Assembly (NCBI RefSeq): GCF_000725485.1
Contig: NZ_JOAG01000052.1
Location: forward strand, 62,001-126,000
From: Nonomuraea candida
Lineage (GTDB): Bacteria; Actinomycetota; Actinomycetes; Streptosporangiales; Streptosporangiaceae
Direction: 5' to 3'
DNA length: 64,000 nucleotides
The stretch's first letter is position 1. Each line of letters opens with the position of its first letter. Positions 41,700-50,011 of this stretch are shown piece after piece. The notes beneath the pieces were generated by a model. The model was not told the DNA's origin, did not search any database, and worked only from the letters and a program-made list of their open reading frames with translations. A program made the translations under genes and the position numbers.

Positions 41700-42099
41700 A
41701 TGCACACCGGCACCCTCACCCGGCTGCTGGCCGCGACGGTCGTCAGCGCGGCCGCGCTGGCCCTGGCAGCCGCGCCGGCATCGGCGGCGATCCGAGGTGG
41801 CGCGCAGGCCGCGCTCCAGGCACAGGTCCAGGGCGTGTGCCTGGATACGACCAACAGCCGGGCCAACAACACGAACGTCCGTCTGTTGCCTGGATCACCC
41901 GAACCAGCGGTGGGTCATCCGGGACGGTCACATCGTCGTGGAGGACACCGTCGGCAGCGGACGGGAGGTGTGCCTGGACGCGACCAACAGCCGGGCCAAC
42001 AACACGAACGTCCGTCTGTGGTCCTGCCTGGATCACCCGAACCAGCGGTGGGTCGTCCAGGAAGGCCACATCGTCGTCGAGGACTCCCTGAGGCCCTGA
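41700..42099 (+). pseudogene. Secreted ricin-type lectin-like protein, frameshifted
   Basis: A signal peptide (MHTGTLTRLLAATVVSAAALALAAAPASA) leads to two beta-trefoil-like repeats with CLDTTNSRANNTNVRL and DHPNQRW (the QxW motif). The first repeat lacks five bases (GGTCC) present in the second, at about 41890, which moves the frame; the rest continues in the second frame to 42099. Read literally the product is garbled to 42104. GAAGAGAGGAG precedes ATG 41700. Either a recent null mutation or a sequence error. Confidence 0.75.
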
Positions 42100-42166
42100 C
42101 CTGAGCAGGCGGCCGGCGCATCCGGCCGCGCCCGGCAGGCCCGGCCCGGGCTCGCCGCCGACCGCC

Positions 42167-42269
42167 TGCGAATGATCGTGATGCCCGGCTCTCGTCGTCA
42201 CGGGCCGGGCATACCGTCTGCGAATGATCGTGATGCCCGGCCCCCCGTCGTCACGGGCCGGGCATCACG
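42167..42269. terminator. Two 52-bp direct repeats, each with a strong hairpin
   Basis: The unit TGCGAATGATCGTGATGCCC..GGGCAT occurs at 42167 and 42219. The second contains a perfect 15-bp stem (CGTGATGCCCGGCCC with GGGCCGGGCATCACG, 42229-42269). They lie between convergent genes and should act as a bidirectional terminator; the repeat itself is a tandem duplication. Confidence 0.7.
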
Positions 42270-42316
42270 TCATGAGGAGCTGGAGACCACACCCTCCGTC
42301 CCGGGGATGAGGAGCG

Positions 42317-42840
42317 TCATCCATCCCCGCCCGTCGCCTCCGCGGGCCGTCCCGGCTGCACGTCCAGGGCCCGTTCGAGCGCCAGGCCGGTCAGCTGCAG
42401 CGGACGGACCAGCGGCCAGGCGTGCTCGTCGTTGGGCACCACCATGCCGAGGGCGGCGACCACGTGCCCGGCCATCCGGATGGGGACGGAGATGCCGGTG
42501 GCGTCGGGGTGGATGTGCCCGGGGCAGAAGGCGAACCCGTTGCGCCGCACCTCGGCGAGCGTCGCGCGCAGGGTCCTGGCGTCGGTGATCGTGTGCGGCG
42601 TGTACGCCCGCAACGGCCGGCGCAGCACCCGTTCCCGCAGCTCGGCGGGGGCGTGCGCGAGCAGGACCAGGCCGCCGGAGGAGGCGTGCAGGGGCAGCCG
42701 GCCGCCGATCTGGGTGACGGTGACGACCGCGCCCGGCGCGATCAGGCGTTCGACGAACAGCACCTCCTCCCCGTCGAGGATGCCGAGCTGCACCGAGTGG
42801 CCGACCACGTGGTGCAGGTCGCCCATGAACTGCGGCTGGC
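42317..42840 (-). pseudogene. IclR-family regulator, C-terminal fragment
   Basis: Reading back from 42317 the frame encodes the IclR effector domain: FMGDLHHVVGHSVQLGILDG, VTVTQIGGRLPLHASSGG, the conserved GFAFCPGHIHPDATGISVPI, and the dimer end. The N-terminal helix-turn-helix is missing; upstream of about 42840 the frame becomes unrelated. At the same point an MFS fragment begins on the other strand, so a deletion joined the two. The remaining part would be inactive as a DNA-binding regulator. Confidence 0.8.
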
Positions 42841-43045
42841 CGACCGTGTCGGCCGGCGCGCCCTGATCCTGGCCTGCCTGGTCGTCGCGTCGGCGGGGAT
42901 GCTGCTGTCGGCCGCCGCCCAGGACGCCGTGCAACTCGGGCTGCTGCGCGTGCTCACGGGCGTCGGCATCGGCGGCATCCTGGCCGGCAGCAACGTCATC
43001 TGGCAGCGGCTGGCGGCCCGGGCCGCCGCCGGCCGCCTCACCTGA
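42836..43045 (+). pseudogene. MFS transporter fragment
   Basis: Codes for LADRVGRRALILACLVVASA ... LLRVLTGVGIGGILAGSNV, the motif A loop and third to fourth helices of an MFS transporter of the aromatic-acid symporter (AAHS) type. No start, no first two helices and none of the later helices are present; it ends at 43045. It begins exactly where the IclR fragment on the other strand breaks. Confidence 0.8.
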
Positions 43046-43142
43046 CGAGGCGCCTCGATCCCGCTCCGGCGGTGATCGCGTGTCATCGTGATTTCGGGTG
43101 GCGGCTCCGCTCCGGGCCGCCTTCTGCCGGCCTTGTTCGCCG

Positions 43143-43433
43143 TCAGGGCTGGTCGTGGCAGGAGGCGACCGCGTCGAGATGGGCGTCGAGGGCGGTCAGG
43201 TCGGGGCGGTCGAAGGTCGCCTGGGTGCCGGCCCATGCGGTGTTGTCCGCGCGGTAGGCGGCGATGACGTCGCCGGCGCTGGTGCCGGTCATGGCCGCGA
43301 CCTGGTCGGCCACGTCAGGTGACAGGCCCTGGGTACGAGCGAGGAACCCGATCGCCTCCGTGAGGCCGTCGGCGTCCTCGCAGAGAAGACGCCGCTCGAT
43401 CCAGCGGGTGAAGCCGCTGTGGAAGCGGGTCAC
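43143..43433 (-). CDS. Hypothetical protein
   Basis: 96 residues from GTG 43433. Helical, with GFTRWIERRLLCEDADGL and GLSPDVADQVAAMTGTSAGDVIAAY. No family recognised. It may be a small stand-alone protein or a fragment of a larger decayed gene, as its neighbours are broken. It diverges from the ECF41 sigma gene. Confidence 0.4.
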   Translation of the reverse strand: MTRFHSGFTRWIERRLLCEDADGLTEAIGFLARTQGLSPDVADQVAAMTGTSAGDVIAAYRADNTAWAGTQATFDRPDLTALDAHLDAVASCHDQP

Positions 43434-43539
43434 CGGGACAGCTCGTGGACAGGAAGTGACGTCATGGCTCCTCCGTCATGGTGACCGATATGTCGTAAGT
43501 ATCGTTCTCCGTTGACGCTGATCACAGGAGGAACGTGAC

Positions 43540-44421
43540 ATGGACGAACATCATTGGCTCGCGGAGCGGTTCACCGAGCATCGCTCGCACCTGCGCGCGG
43601 TGGCCTTCCGGCTGCTCGGATCGCTGAGTGAGGCCGACGATGCGCTTCAGGACGCCTGGCTGCGTGCCAGCCGCGCCGATGTCGGCCAGGTGCACAACAT
43701 CGCCGGCTGGCTGACCACGGTGGTGGCTCGGGTGTGCCTGAACATGCTGCGTTCACGTGGCAACCGGCGCGAGGAGCCGCTGGACATCCAGGCGGCTGAT
43801 CCGCTGCTGGGCCCCGCATCGGCGGGCAATCCCGAACAAGAGGTGGAGATGGCCGACTCGGTGGGGGTGGCCCTGCTGGTGGTGCTCGACACCCTGAGCC
43901 CGGCCGAGCGGCTTGCCTTCGTGTTGCACGACCTGTTCGCCGTGCCGTTCGAGGAGATCGCCCCGATGCTGGAGCGTTCGCCGGAGGCGACCCGGCAACT
44001 GGCCAGCCGTGCCCGCCGCCGGGTCAAGGGGGCCGCGCCCGCGCCGCAGGCCGATCTGACCCGCCGGCGGGAGATCGTCGAAGCCTTCCTGGCCGCCACG
44101 CGCGGCCGGGATTTCCAAGCGCTGATCACGCTGCTGCACCCCGAGGTCGTGCTCCGGGCGGACAAGGCCGTCATGCTGACCGCCGAGCCCGTCACCGTCC
44201 ACGGAGCCGAGCCGGTCGCCAAGGGCGCGATGGCCGCCATGCAGCGGGCACAGTTCACCGGGCTCGCCCTGCTCGACGGCGCCGTCGGCCTCGTGATGGC
44301 GCCCCACGGCCGCCTGCGGGTGGCACTCACGTTCACGATCGTCGACGGTCTCGTCACCGCCATCGACGTCATCGCCGAATCCGACCGTCTCGATCGGCTC
44401 GATCTGGCGGTCCTCGACTGA
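43540..44421 (+). CDS. ECF41-family RNA polymerase sigma factor (SigJ-like)
   Basis: 293 residues. Sigma region 2 (FRLLGSLSEADDALQDAWLRA) and region 4 (LDTLSPAERLAFVLHDLFAVPFEEIAPMLERSPEATRQLASRARRRV) are followed by a SnoaL-like C-terminal domain of about 120 residues, the mark of ECF41 (SigJ). That extension acts as a built-in regulator. AGGAGGA precedes ATG 43540. ECF41 genes usually sit next to a carboxymuconolactone, DoxX or oxidoreductase gene; here a DoxX-like gene follows. Confidence 0.92.
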   Translation: MDEHHWLAERFTEHRSHLRAVAFRLLGSLSEADDALQDAWLRASRADVGQVHNIAGWLTTVVARVCLNMLRSRGNRREEPLDIQAADPLLGPASAGNPEQEVEMADSVGVALLVVLDTLSPAERLAFVLHDLFAVPFEEIAPMLERSPEATRQLASRARRRVKGAAPAPQADLTRRREIVEAFLAATRGRDFQALITLLHPEVVLRADKAVMLTAEPVTVHGAEPVAKGAMAAMQRAQFTGLALLDGAVGLVMAPHGRLRVALTFTIVDGLVTAIDVIAESDRLDRLDLAVLD

Positions 44422-44427
44422 CAGGGG

Positions 44428-44458
44428 CGGGAGGTGGATCGCCCGGATCCACCTCCCG
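44428..44458 (+). terminator. Strong hairpin after the ECF41 gene
   Basis: CGGGAGGTGGATC pairs perfectly with GATCCACCTCCCG (13 bp) around a 5-base loop, seven bases after the stop. It separates the sigma gene from the DoxX gene. Confidence 0.75.
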
Positions 44459-44500
44459 GCCGCCCGCTCCTGGCATGTGACGCACATCACACTCGCCGCC

Positions 44501-44527
44501 GGTCACATCGCCGCGAGGCGGCGGGTC
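44501..44527 (+). promoter_or_regulatory. Possible ECF41-type promoter for the DoxX gene
   Basis: GGTCACA, 16 bases, then GGTC, close to the TGTCACA-N16/17-CGTC consensus I recall for ECF41 targets. It lies 64 bases upstream of the DoxX start. Two mismatches to that consensus, so tentative. Confidence 0.3.
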
Positions 44528-44590
44528 GAGGCAGTGACGGACTCACCGCTGCGGCCCCGGCCCAGCGTCACCGAAGCAAGGAGCACCCCA

Positions 44591-44932
44591 ATGGTTCACG
44601 TCATCGTCACCGTTCTCGCCGCCGCCTGGGTGGCCTTCTCCGCCTACGCCATCCTCACGCGCGCCGCGTGGGTCGTCCAACCGCTGACGACGTATGGTGT
44701 GCCGAGCTCGTGGTGGCCGTGGCTGGGCGCCGCCAAGGCCGCGGGCGCGGCGGGCCTGCTGGCCGGCCTGCTCGTGCCGGTGATCGGCATCCTGGCCGGA
44801 ATCGGCCTGGTCGTGTACTTCACCGGGGCCGTCATCACCGTGCTCCGCGCACGCTCCTACGCGACGGTCGTCTACCCGGTGCTGTACCTCGCACCGGTGC
44901 TCGCCGCCCTCATCCTGGGAGCCTCCGCCTGA
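44591..44932 (+). CDS. DoxX-like small membrane protein
   Basis: 113 residues, four hydrophobic helices with the DoxX-type order: VIVTVLAAAWVAFSAYA, a loop with YGVPSSWWPWLGAAKAAGAAGLL, a third helix PVIGILAGIGLVVYFTGAV and a last one. AAGGAG precedes ATG 44591. DoxX-like genes are typical ECF41 neighbours and probably its target; the biochemical role is unknown, perhaps in redox balance at the membrane. Confidence 0.85.
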   Translation: MVHVIVTVLAAAWVAFSAYAILTRAAWVVQPLTTYGVPSSWWPWLGAAKAAGAAGLLAGLLVPVIGILAGIGLVVYFTGAVITVLRARSYATVVYPVLYLAPVLAALILGASA

Positions 44933-45030
44933 CGACACGGCCAGAACTCCGTGCATGGGCTTCGCCGTGCATGATCAGGGCGTACGGAGGAGAGCTCCGA
45001 AGACGCCGCCCCATCGAGGACGAGAGGGCT

Positions 45031-45675
45031 CTACCCGCTCTGCGGGGAGTCCGGCCAGTAAAGGATCGCCTGCCGGGCGGCGGCCGCGATGGCGGCGCCA
45101 TCGAGTTCGGCGATGCTGAGCTCCACCCCGCCGAGGGGCCACTCCACGGCGAGTTCGAACCTCTCGCCGGGAGGCGATGGCCACAGCCACAGCCCCCAGG
45201 TCGTGACACCCGTGTCGGCGTCACCGCTGCGCATGGACATGCTGGGGAGCAGCAGGGACAGCTGCGGGCCCGGTGGCGGATCCTGCGGGGGGCGGGTTCT
45301 GTCCAGGCGTTGTCCGACGGTGGTGGCCTTGGCGCCGCCGGCGAAGCGCACGCCGAAGCGCAGCAGCTGGTCCGGCAGCGGCTGATCGGCCCGCACCCCG
45401 GTGACCATGTGCGGGAACACGGCCAGCTGGAGAGCCTGGAAGTCGTCGGGGGACAGAGCCTCCCGCCGGGTGGCGATGTCCACGTTGATCAGGCAGCCGG
45501 TGCTGAACGCCTGGATCGCCGGCACGGTGATGGCGACGTTGGGGGTGCGGGCCAGCACCAGCCCGCCGGCCATCACCGCGCCCATCTCGTCCGACGGCGG
45601 GGCGGACCAGGGCGGCCATTCGGGTTTGGGCGGGCGAGATGATTCTTCCTGAGCCGGCGGGGGTTCGAAGAACAC
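45031..45675 (-). CDS. Conserved hypothetical protein
   Basis: 214 residues from GTG/ATG 45675 with a proline-rich N-terminus, then a beta-rich body (GGLVLARTPNVAITVPAIQAFSTGCLINVDIATRRE, FGVRFAGGAKATTVG, WGLWLWPSPPGERFELAVEWPLGG). No signal peptide or membrane helix. I do not recognise a named family, although similar proteins exist in actinomycetes. Single gene. Confidence 0.6.
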   Translation of the reverse strand: MFFEPPPAQEESSRPPKPEWPPWSAPPSDEMGAVMAGGLVLARTPNVAITVPAIQAFSTGCLINVDIATRREALSPDDFQALQLAVFPHMVTGVRADQPLPDQLLRFGVRFAGGAKATTVGQRLDRTRPPQDPPPGPQLSLLLPSMSMRSGDADTGVTTWGLWLWPSPPGERFELAVEWPLGGVELSIAELDGAAIAAAARQAILYWPDSPQSG

Positions 45676-45733
45676 GCTCTCACCGTACGGAATCCGGCGG
45701 GCCGTGTGATGTGCGGATCGGGAATCCCGGGCT

Positions 45734-45812
45734 GGAGAAGGGGGCCGGCGGCGCCTGGAGAAGGGGGCCGGCGGCGCCTGGAGGAGGGGGCCGGCGGCGC
45801 CTGGAGGAGGCC
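45734..45812. repeat. 23-bp tandem repeats
   Basis: Three full copies and part of a fourth of GGAGAAGGGGGCCGGCGGCGCCT, in the gap before the secreted lipase gene. No gene is encoded here. Confidence 0.9.
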
Positions 45813-45940
45813 GTGGAGCATGACGGGGACCGGGGGTGAGGATGCTCCTGCCGGGGGCCGGCCGGTTGACGCGGTTGGTGCGGCATGTTGTGATCCACGC
45901 ATGCGCATTTCGTACTTATTTAGTAGGAAATGAGAGGGTC

Positions 45941-47194
45941 ATGGCGTTCATCCAGCGTGCCGCCGCGGTTGTCATGCTCCTGGTGAGCGCGGCGGGCCTC
46001 CAGGTCGTGCAGGGTGGACCGGCGCAGGCGGCTCCGCCCACCGCCGCCGTCGCGCTCGGCGACAGCTTCGTCAGCGGGGAGGGCGCGGGCGACTACCAGC
46101 CCGTCGTCGACGCCTCCGGTGCGGCACAGGCCTTCCCCGGCTGGTCGGCGCCCAACAGCAACGCCTACTTCTGCCACCGGTCGGCGAACGCCTCGGTGTT
46201 CGCGGCCTCGCTCCCGGGCATCCGGCAACGGTTCAACCTCGCCTGCTCCGGCGCCCAGCCCGCCGACCTCACCACCCCCGCGAGCGCCCGGCCCGAGGGC
46301 CGCGCCGTCGCCGCGCAACTCGCCCAGCTGCGCGCCGTCGCCCAGACGCACGACATCGACGTCGTCCTCGTCGGGCTCGGCTCCAACAACACCCAGTTCA
46401 CCTTCGGCGACGTGGCCACGCTGTGCGCCAACCGCTTCATCGCCGACGCCTGGACGGGCTGGTGGGAGTTCTGGGCCTATCTGAAGGGCGAGGTGCCGCA
46501 GAAGCCCTGCACCGCCGCGGACCTGGCCACCGACGCCGAGATCGCCGCCGCCACCGCCGAGACCACCGCGGCCCTGCGCCGGCTCCTCGACACCCTCGCC
46601 CAGGTCGACGCCGACGGCACCCACCAGGTGATTCTGCAGACCTACACCAACCCGCTGCCGCCCGACCTCGCCCCGCAGTACCACGACGAGGACGGCCGCA
46701 CCGACACCCGCGACAAGTTCCGCGCCCTCGGCGCAGAGCGCTACGCCGCCGGGTGCCCGATCCACCGTGCGAGCCTCGCCCCCGGGCGCGTGTTCTCCCA
46801 GAACCTCGGCTCCCTGGTCAAGAACGCGCATGCCACGCTGGCAGCCGAACGCCCGGCGGCCGACCTGCGCGTCCTGGACGTCCAGCGGGCCTTCGACGGG
46901 GCCAGGCTCTGCGAGAACCCCGGCAGCCCGGCGGGCGCGCTCGCGACGCCGGTCCGGGTGCAGGACGGGCCGTCCGGCACGTTCGTCACCAGCCTGTCCG
47001 GCTGGGACAAGCTCGACATCCAGCGGGCGGCGAACACCTGCGTCACCTACTTCCAGACCTGCCAGGAGTCGTGGCACCCCAACGCCGCCGGCCACACGGT
47101 CCTCGGCCAGTGCCTGACCGGCGCCGTCACCGCGGCGCCCCGCGCGAGCGTCACGTGCGCCCGTGACGGGAACGGCACGCTCACCATCTCCTGA
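45941..47194 (+). CDS. Secreted SGNH/GDSL-family hydrolase
   Basis: 417 residues. A signal peptide (to about residue 31, AQAAPP) precedes an SGNH hydrolase with block I GDSFVSGEGAGDY (nucleophile Ser), block III GLGSNNTQ and block V SWHPNAAGH (the catalytic Asp/His region). Several cysteines suggest disulfides. ATG 45941 is preferred; an upstream in-frame start at 45836 lies beyond the signal peptide and adds nothing useful. Related secreted lipases act on lipids or esters. A strong hairpin follows. Confidence 0.88.
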   Translation: MAFIQRAAAVVMLLVSAAGLQVVQGGPAQAAPPTAAVALGDSFVSGEGAGDYQPVVDASGAAQAFPGWSAPNSNAYFCHRSANASVFAASLPGIRQRFNLACSGAQPADLTTPASARPEGRAVAAQLAQLRAVAQTHDIDVVLVGLGSNNTQFTFGDVATLCANRFIADAWTGWWEFWAYLKGEVPQKPCTAADLATDAEIAAATAETTAALRRLLDTLAQVDADGTHQVILQTYTNPLPPDLAPQYHDEDGRTDTRDKFRALGAERYAAGCPIHRASLAPGRVFSQNLGSLVKNAHATLAAERPAADLRVLDVQRAFDGARLCENPGSPAGALATPVRVQDGPSGTFVTSLSGWDKLDIQRAANTCVTYFQTCQESWHPNAAGHTVLGQCLTGAVTAAPRASVTCARDGNGTLTIS

Positions 47195-47208
47195 CGTCTT
47201 CTCAGCGT

Positions 47209-47236
47209 CGCGTCCGGCTGCCCGGAGCCGGACGCG
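47209..47236 (+). terminator. Hairpin after the lipase gene
   Basis: CGCGTCCGGCT and AGCCGGACGCG form a perfect 11-bp stem with a six-base loop, 15 bases after the stop. Confidence 0.7.
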
Positions 47237-47247
47237 CCGCGAGATGC

Positions 47248-47295
47248 GCCTCCAGCCGGGCCACAGCGTACGCCTCCAGCCGGGCCACAGCGTAC
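47248..47295. repeat. 24-bp direct repeat
   Basis: GCCTCCAGCCGGGCCACAGC-GTAC occurs twice in tandem. Noncoding, between the hairpin and a decayed ABC gene. Confidence 0.85.
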
Positions 47296-47440
47296 GCCGC
47301 CGCGCGGACGGCACCGTCTTGAACGCGCTGCCTCTGCGCGTCGCGCCGCGCCGTCGGCGCGGGCTCAGTGCGGGCGAGGTCTGGCGGTGAAGGTGGCGTT
47401 CTCGGGGATGCTGAGCAGGCCGCGTCCGACACCGTAGCGG

Positions 47441-47581
47441 ATGGTGTCGCGCGGGGTGGTGGTGATCGAGGACGGCCGGATCATCGAGGACGGCCCGCAC
47501 GAGGCCCTGATCGAGGCCGGCGGCCGGTACGCCGAGCTGTTCCGGCTGCAGGCGAAGCGTTTCCAGGAGGCCTCGCCGTGA
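47441..47581 (+). pseudogene. Tail of an ABC transporter ATPase
   Basis: The frame from ATG 47441 reads [19 protein letters not shown], then [15 protein letters not shown], the last 45 residues of a type-I exporter (MsbA-like) subunit; it is very similar to the end of the intact gene that follows. An in-frame stop at 47435 and unrelated DNA upstream show the 5' part is lost. The stop overlaps the GTG of the next gene, so this was once the first half of a coupled heterodimer. Confidence 0.8.
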
Positions 47582-49350
47582 TCGGCCCGTTCCGTTTCGT
47601 CCTCACGCTCGGGCCCCGTACCGATCTGGCCAGGACTCCGATCGTCGTGGCGGTGGCGATTCTCGAGCAGGCGACCGGGGTCGGTCTCGCGATTCTGCTC
47701 GGGCTGTTCAGCGAGGCGGCGAGCCGCCACGCGACGAGCACGGTGCTGGTGCTGTCGCTGTGCCTGGCCGTGTTCGTGATGCTCACCCAGGGCACGTTCA
47801 TCGCCGGCTATTTCACCCGGCTCCGCCTGTCGGAGGAGATCCAGAACGAGGTCGAGCGCCGGTTCATCGACGTGGCCGGCACGACGCCGACGCTGGAGAT
47901 CCACGAGAGTCCGGGCCGTGCCGGCAGGGTGGCCGCGGTTCGCGCTGGCCGGGCCGACCTCCGGGAGGGCTTCGACCGGGTTCTGTGGCTCACCGGGGCC
48001 GTGCTGGTCTGGGTGTCGTCAGCCCTGCTGATGGCCTCGGTCGTTCCGATCCTCGCGGTCCTGCCGCTCTTCGCCGTCCCGGTCCTGCTGGCCACCCGGA
48101 GGGCCGACCGCGCACGCGCTGCAGCCGTCGAGCGGACGGCGTCGCGTACCAGGCTGGCCGAGCACCTGTTCACGCTGGCCACCACGGCCGGGCCCGGCCG
48201 CGAGACCCGGCTGTTCGGTTTGGCGGGCGAGCTGCGCCGGCGGCACCGCGAGCAGTGGGACCGCAGCGGCCGTGACATCGTCGTGGCCGAGCTGCGGTCC
48301 CGGACACCGCTCGCGCTGGCCTGGGTGTTGTTCGTGCTGGCCTACGCGACCGGGATCGTCCTGATGGTGCGGGCCGGTTTGACCGGTGACGCCTCGCTCG
48401 GCCTCATCATCGCGGCCATCGCGGTCAGCAGCCAGGTCGTCGGGCAGGCGCAGGCCCTGCTGAGCCAGATCTTCTGGGTGTTCGAGTCGGTACGGGCCGC
48501 GCGGGTGTTCCTGGAAGTCGTCGCGGAAGGCGCCGCGGAGCGGGCGGCCGTCGTGCCGGTCTCGCCGGCGGCGGTTCCGTCCCGGTTGGAGAGGGGCATC
48601 ACGCTGGAGGGGCTTGGTTTCCGGTACTGGAACCGGGATCGGCCTTCGCTGCACGGGGTCGACCTTGAGCTGCCGGCCGGCGCCGTGGTGGCCCTGGTCG
48701 GCGAGAACGGCGCGGGGAAGTCGACCCTGGTGAAGCTGCTCTGCGGTCTCTACCGGCCGGGGGCGGGCCGCGTTCTGGTGGACGGGACCGATCTCGCCGA
48801 GTTCGCCCCGGAGCGGTGGCGTGCCCGGGTCACGGCGGCCTTCCAGGATCCGTACCACCTGGAGATGTCGCTGGGGGACTCGGTCGGGCTGGGCTCGCTC
48901 GAACACGGCGACGACGCGGAACGGATCCTGGAGGCGTTGCGGACCGCCGGCGGGACGCGGCTGCTGGACTCGCTGCCGGAAGGGCTCCGGACCCGGCTCG
49001 GCCGCGCGTCGTGGGACGGGAAGGGATTGTCCGGTGGCCAGTGGCAGACGGTCGCGAACGCCCGCGCCGCGATGCGGCCAGAGCCGTTGCTGCGGGTCCT
49101 GGACGAGCCGACCGCCAGCCTGGACGCGCGGGCCGAGGAGTGGCTGTTCGAGCAGTACGCCGGTCTGGGCCGCTCGCGGGGAGGCGTGACCGTCCTGGTC
49201 ACGCACCGCCTGACGACCGCTCAGGCGGCCGACCTCATCGTCGTGCTGGACCGCGGCAGGGTCGCCGAGGTCGGCACCCACGCCGCGCTGAGCCGCTCCG
49301 GCGGGCTTTACGCCGAACTGTTCCGCTTGCAGGCGCGGTACTTCACCTGA
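47578..49350 (+). CDS. ABC transporter, fused membrane and ATP-binding domains
   Basis: 590 residues. Six hydrophobic helices in the first 330, then an ATPase with Walker [10 protein letters not shown], a Q-loop FQDPYH, Walker [14 protein letters not shown] and an H-loop THRL. The signature reads LSGGQWQTV, with W in place of the usual Q/R, a possible weak point. GTG 47578 overlaps the stop of a truncated partner. Such half-transporters usually work as heterodimers; the lost partner suggests this one is now alone or pairs with a protein from elsewhere. Confidence 0.88.
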   Translation: MIGPFRFVLTLGPRTDLARTPIVVAVAILEQATGVGLAILLGLFSEAASRHATSTVLVLSLCLAVFVMLTQGTFIAGYFTRLRLSEEIQNEVERRFIDVAGTTPTLEIHESPGRAGRVAAVRAGRADLREGFDRVLWLTGAVLVWVSSALLMASVVPILAVLPLFAVPVLLATRRADRARAAAVERTASRTRLAEHLFTLATTAGPGRETRLFGLAGELRRRHREQWDRSGRDIVVAELRSRTPLALAWVLFVLAYATGIVLMVRAGLTGDASLGLIIAAIAVSSQVVGQAQALLSQIFWVFESVRAARVFLEVVAEGAAERAAVVPVSPAAVPSRLERGITLEGLGFRYWNRDRPSLHGVDLELPAGAVVALVGENGAGKSTLVKLLCGLYRPGAGRVLVDGTDLAEFAPERWRARVTAAFQDPYHLEMSLGDSVGLGSLEHGDDAERILEALRTAGGTRLLDSLPEGLRTRLGRASWDGKGLSGGQWQTVANARAAMRPEPLLRVLDEPTASLDARAEEWLFEQYAGLGRSRGGVTVLVTHRLTTAQAADLIVVLDRGRVAEVGTHAALSRSGGLYAELFRLQARYFT

Positions 49351-49396
49351 CAGGCGCGCCCGTGACGGGTCCTGCCCGCGCGGCACCGGCGCCGGG

Positions 49397-49876
49397 TCAG
49401 GGGGAGCCGCCGGCGCCGGTTCGCAGGAGCTTGCCGAGGATCGCGCTCAGCTGGCCGCGCTCGTCGGGGGTGAGGGTGTGGAAGGTGTCCTCAAGGAAGG
49501 CCGGGATCGAGGCTTGGGCCTCGGCGAGCCGCCGGCGGCCCGAGTCGGTGATGGTGACGGCGTAGGAGCGCCGGTCGCGGACGTTGCGTTCCCTGCGGAC
49601 GTGGCCCGCCCGCTCCAGGTCGTCGCAGATGCCGACCATGACGCTGCGGTCGATCCGGAGCTCCTCGCTGAGCGTCTGCTGGGAGCAGGGGCCGACGGCG
49701 TCGAGCATCTGGAGCACGAGGTGCTGCCCGACTCCGAGCCCTTCCCGGGCGGCGTGCGCGTCGGCGGCGCGGGCCACGGCGGCCGAGGCCCGGCACAGCG
49801 CGATGTCCAGCCGCTCGGCGGCGAGCCGCGGAAAGTACGCCGCCCCGCGGTCGGTCGTCCTGGTCGTTGTCGCCAT
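49397..49876 (-). CDS. MarR-family regulator
   Basis: 159 residues, with the MarR winged helix: QMLDAVGPCSQQTLSEELRIDRSVMVGICDDLERAGHVRRER and the wing NVRDRRSYAVTITDSG. ATG 49876 has GAGGAG upstream. It diverges from an MFS/nitroreductase pair, whose gap holds ATGCA-type repeats likely to be its operator. Family members sense phenolics, oxidants or drugs. Confidence 0.9.
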   Translation of the reverse strand: MATTTRTTDRGAAYFPRLAAERLDIALCRASAAVARAADAHAAREGLGVGQHLVLQMLDAVGPCSQQTLSEELRIDRSVMVGICDDLERAGHVRRERNVRDRRSYAVTITDSGRRRLAEAQASIPAFLEDTFHTLTPDERGQLSAILGKLLRTGAGGSP

Positions 49877-50011
49877 CACTCTCCTCGTGCGTTCGGCCGC
49901 CAGTCTACCGCAATTCCATCTCCACGCCGACTGTTTGACAGCAGATGATTTGCAGGCATACGGTCCAAGTCGTCTGTCCGCCAATTGTTTGTATGCAGAT
50001 GGAGTGTGATC

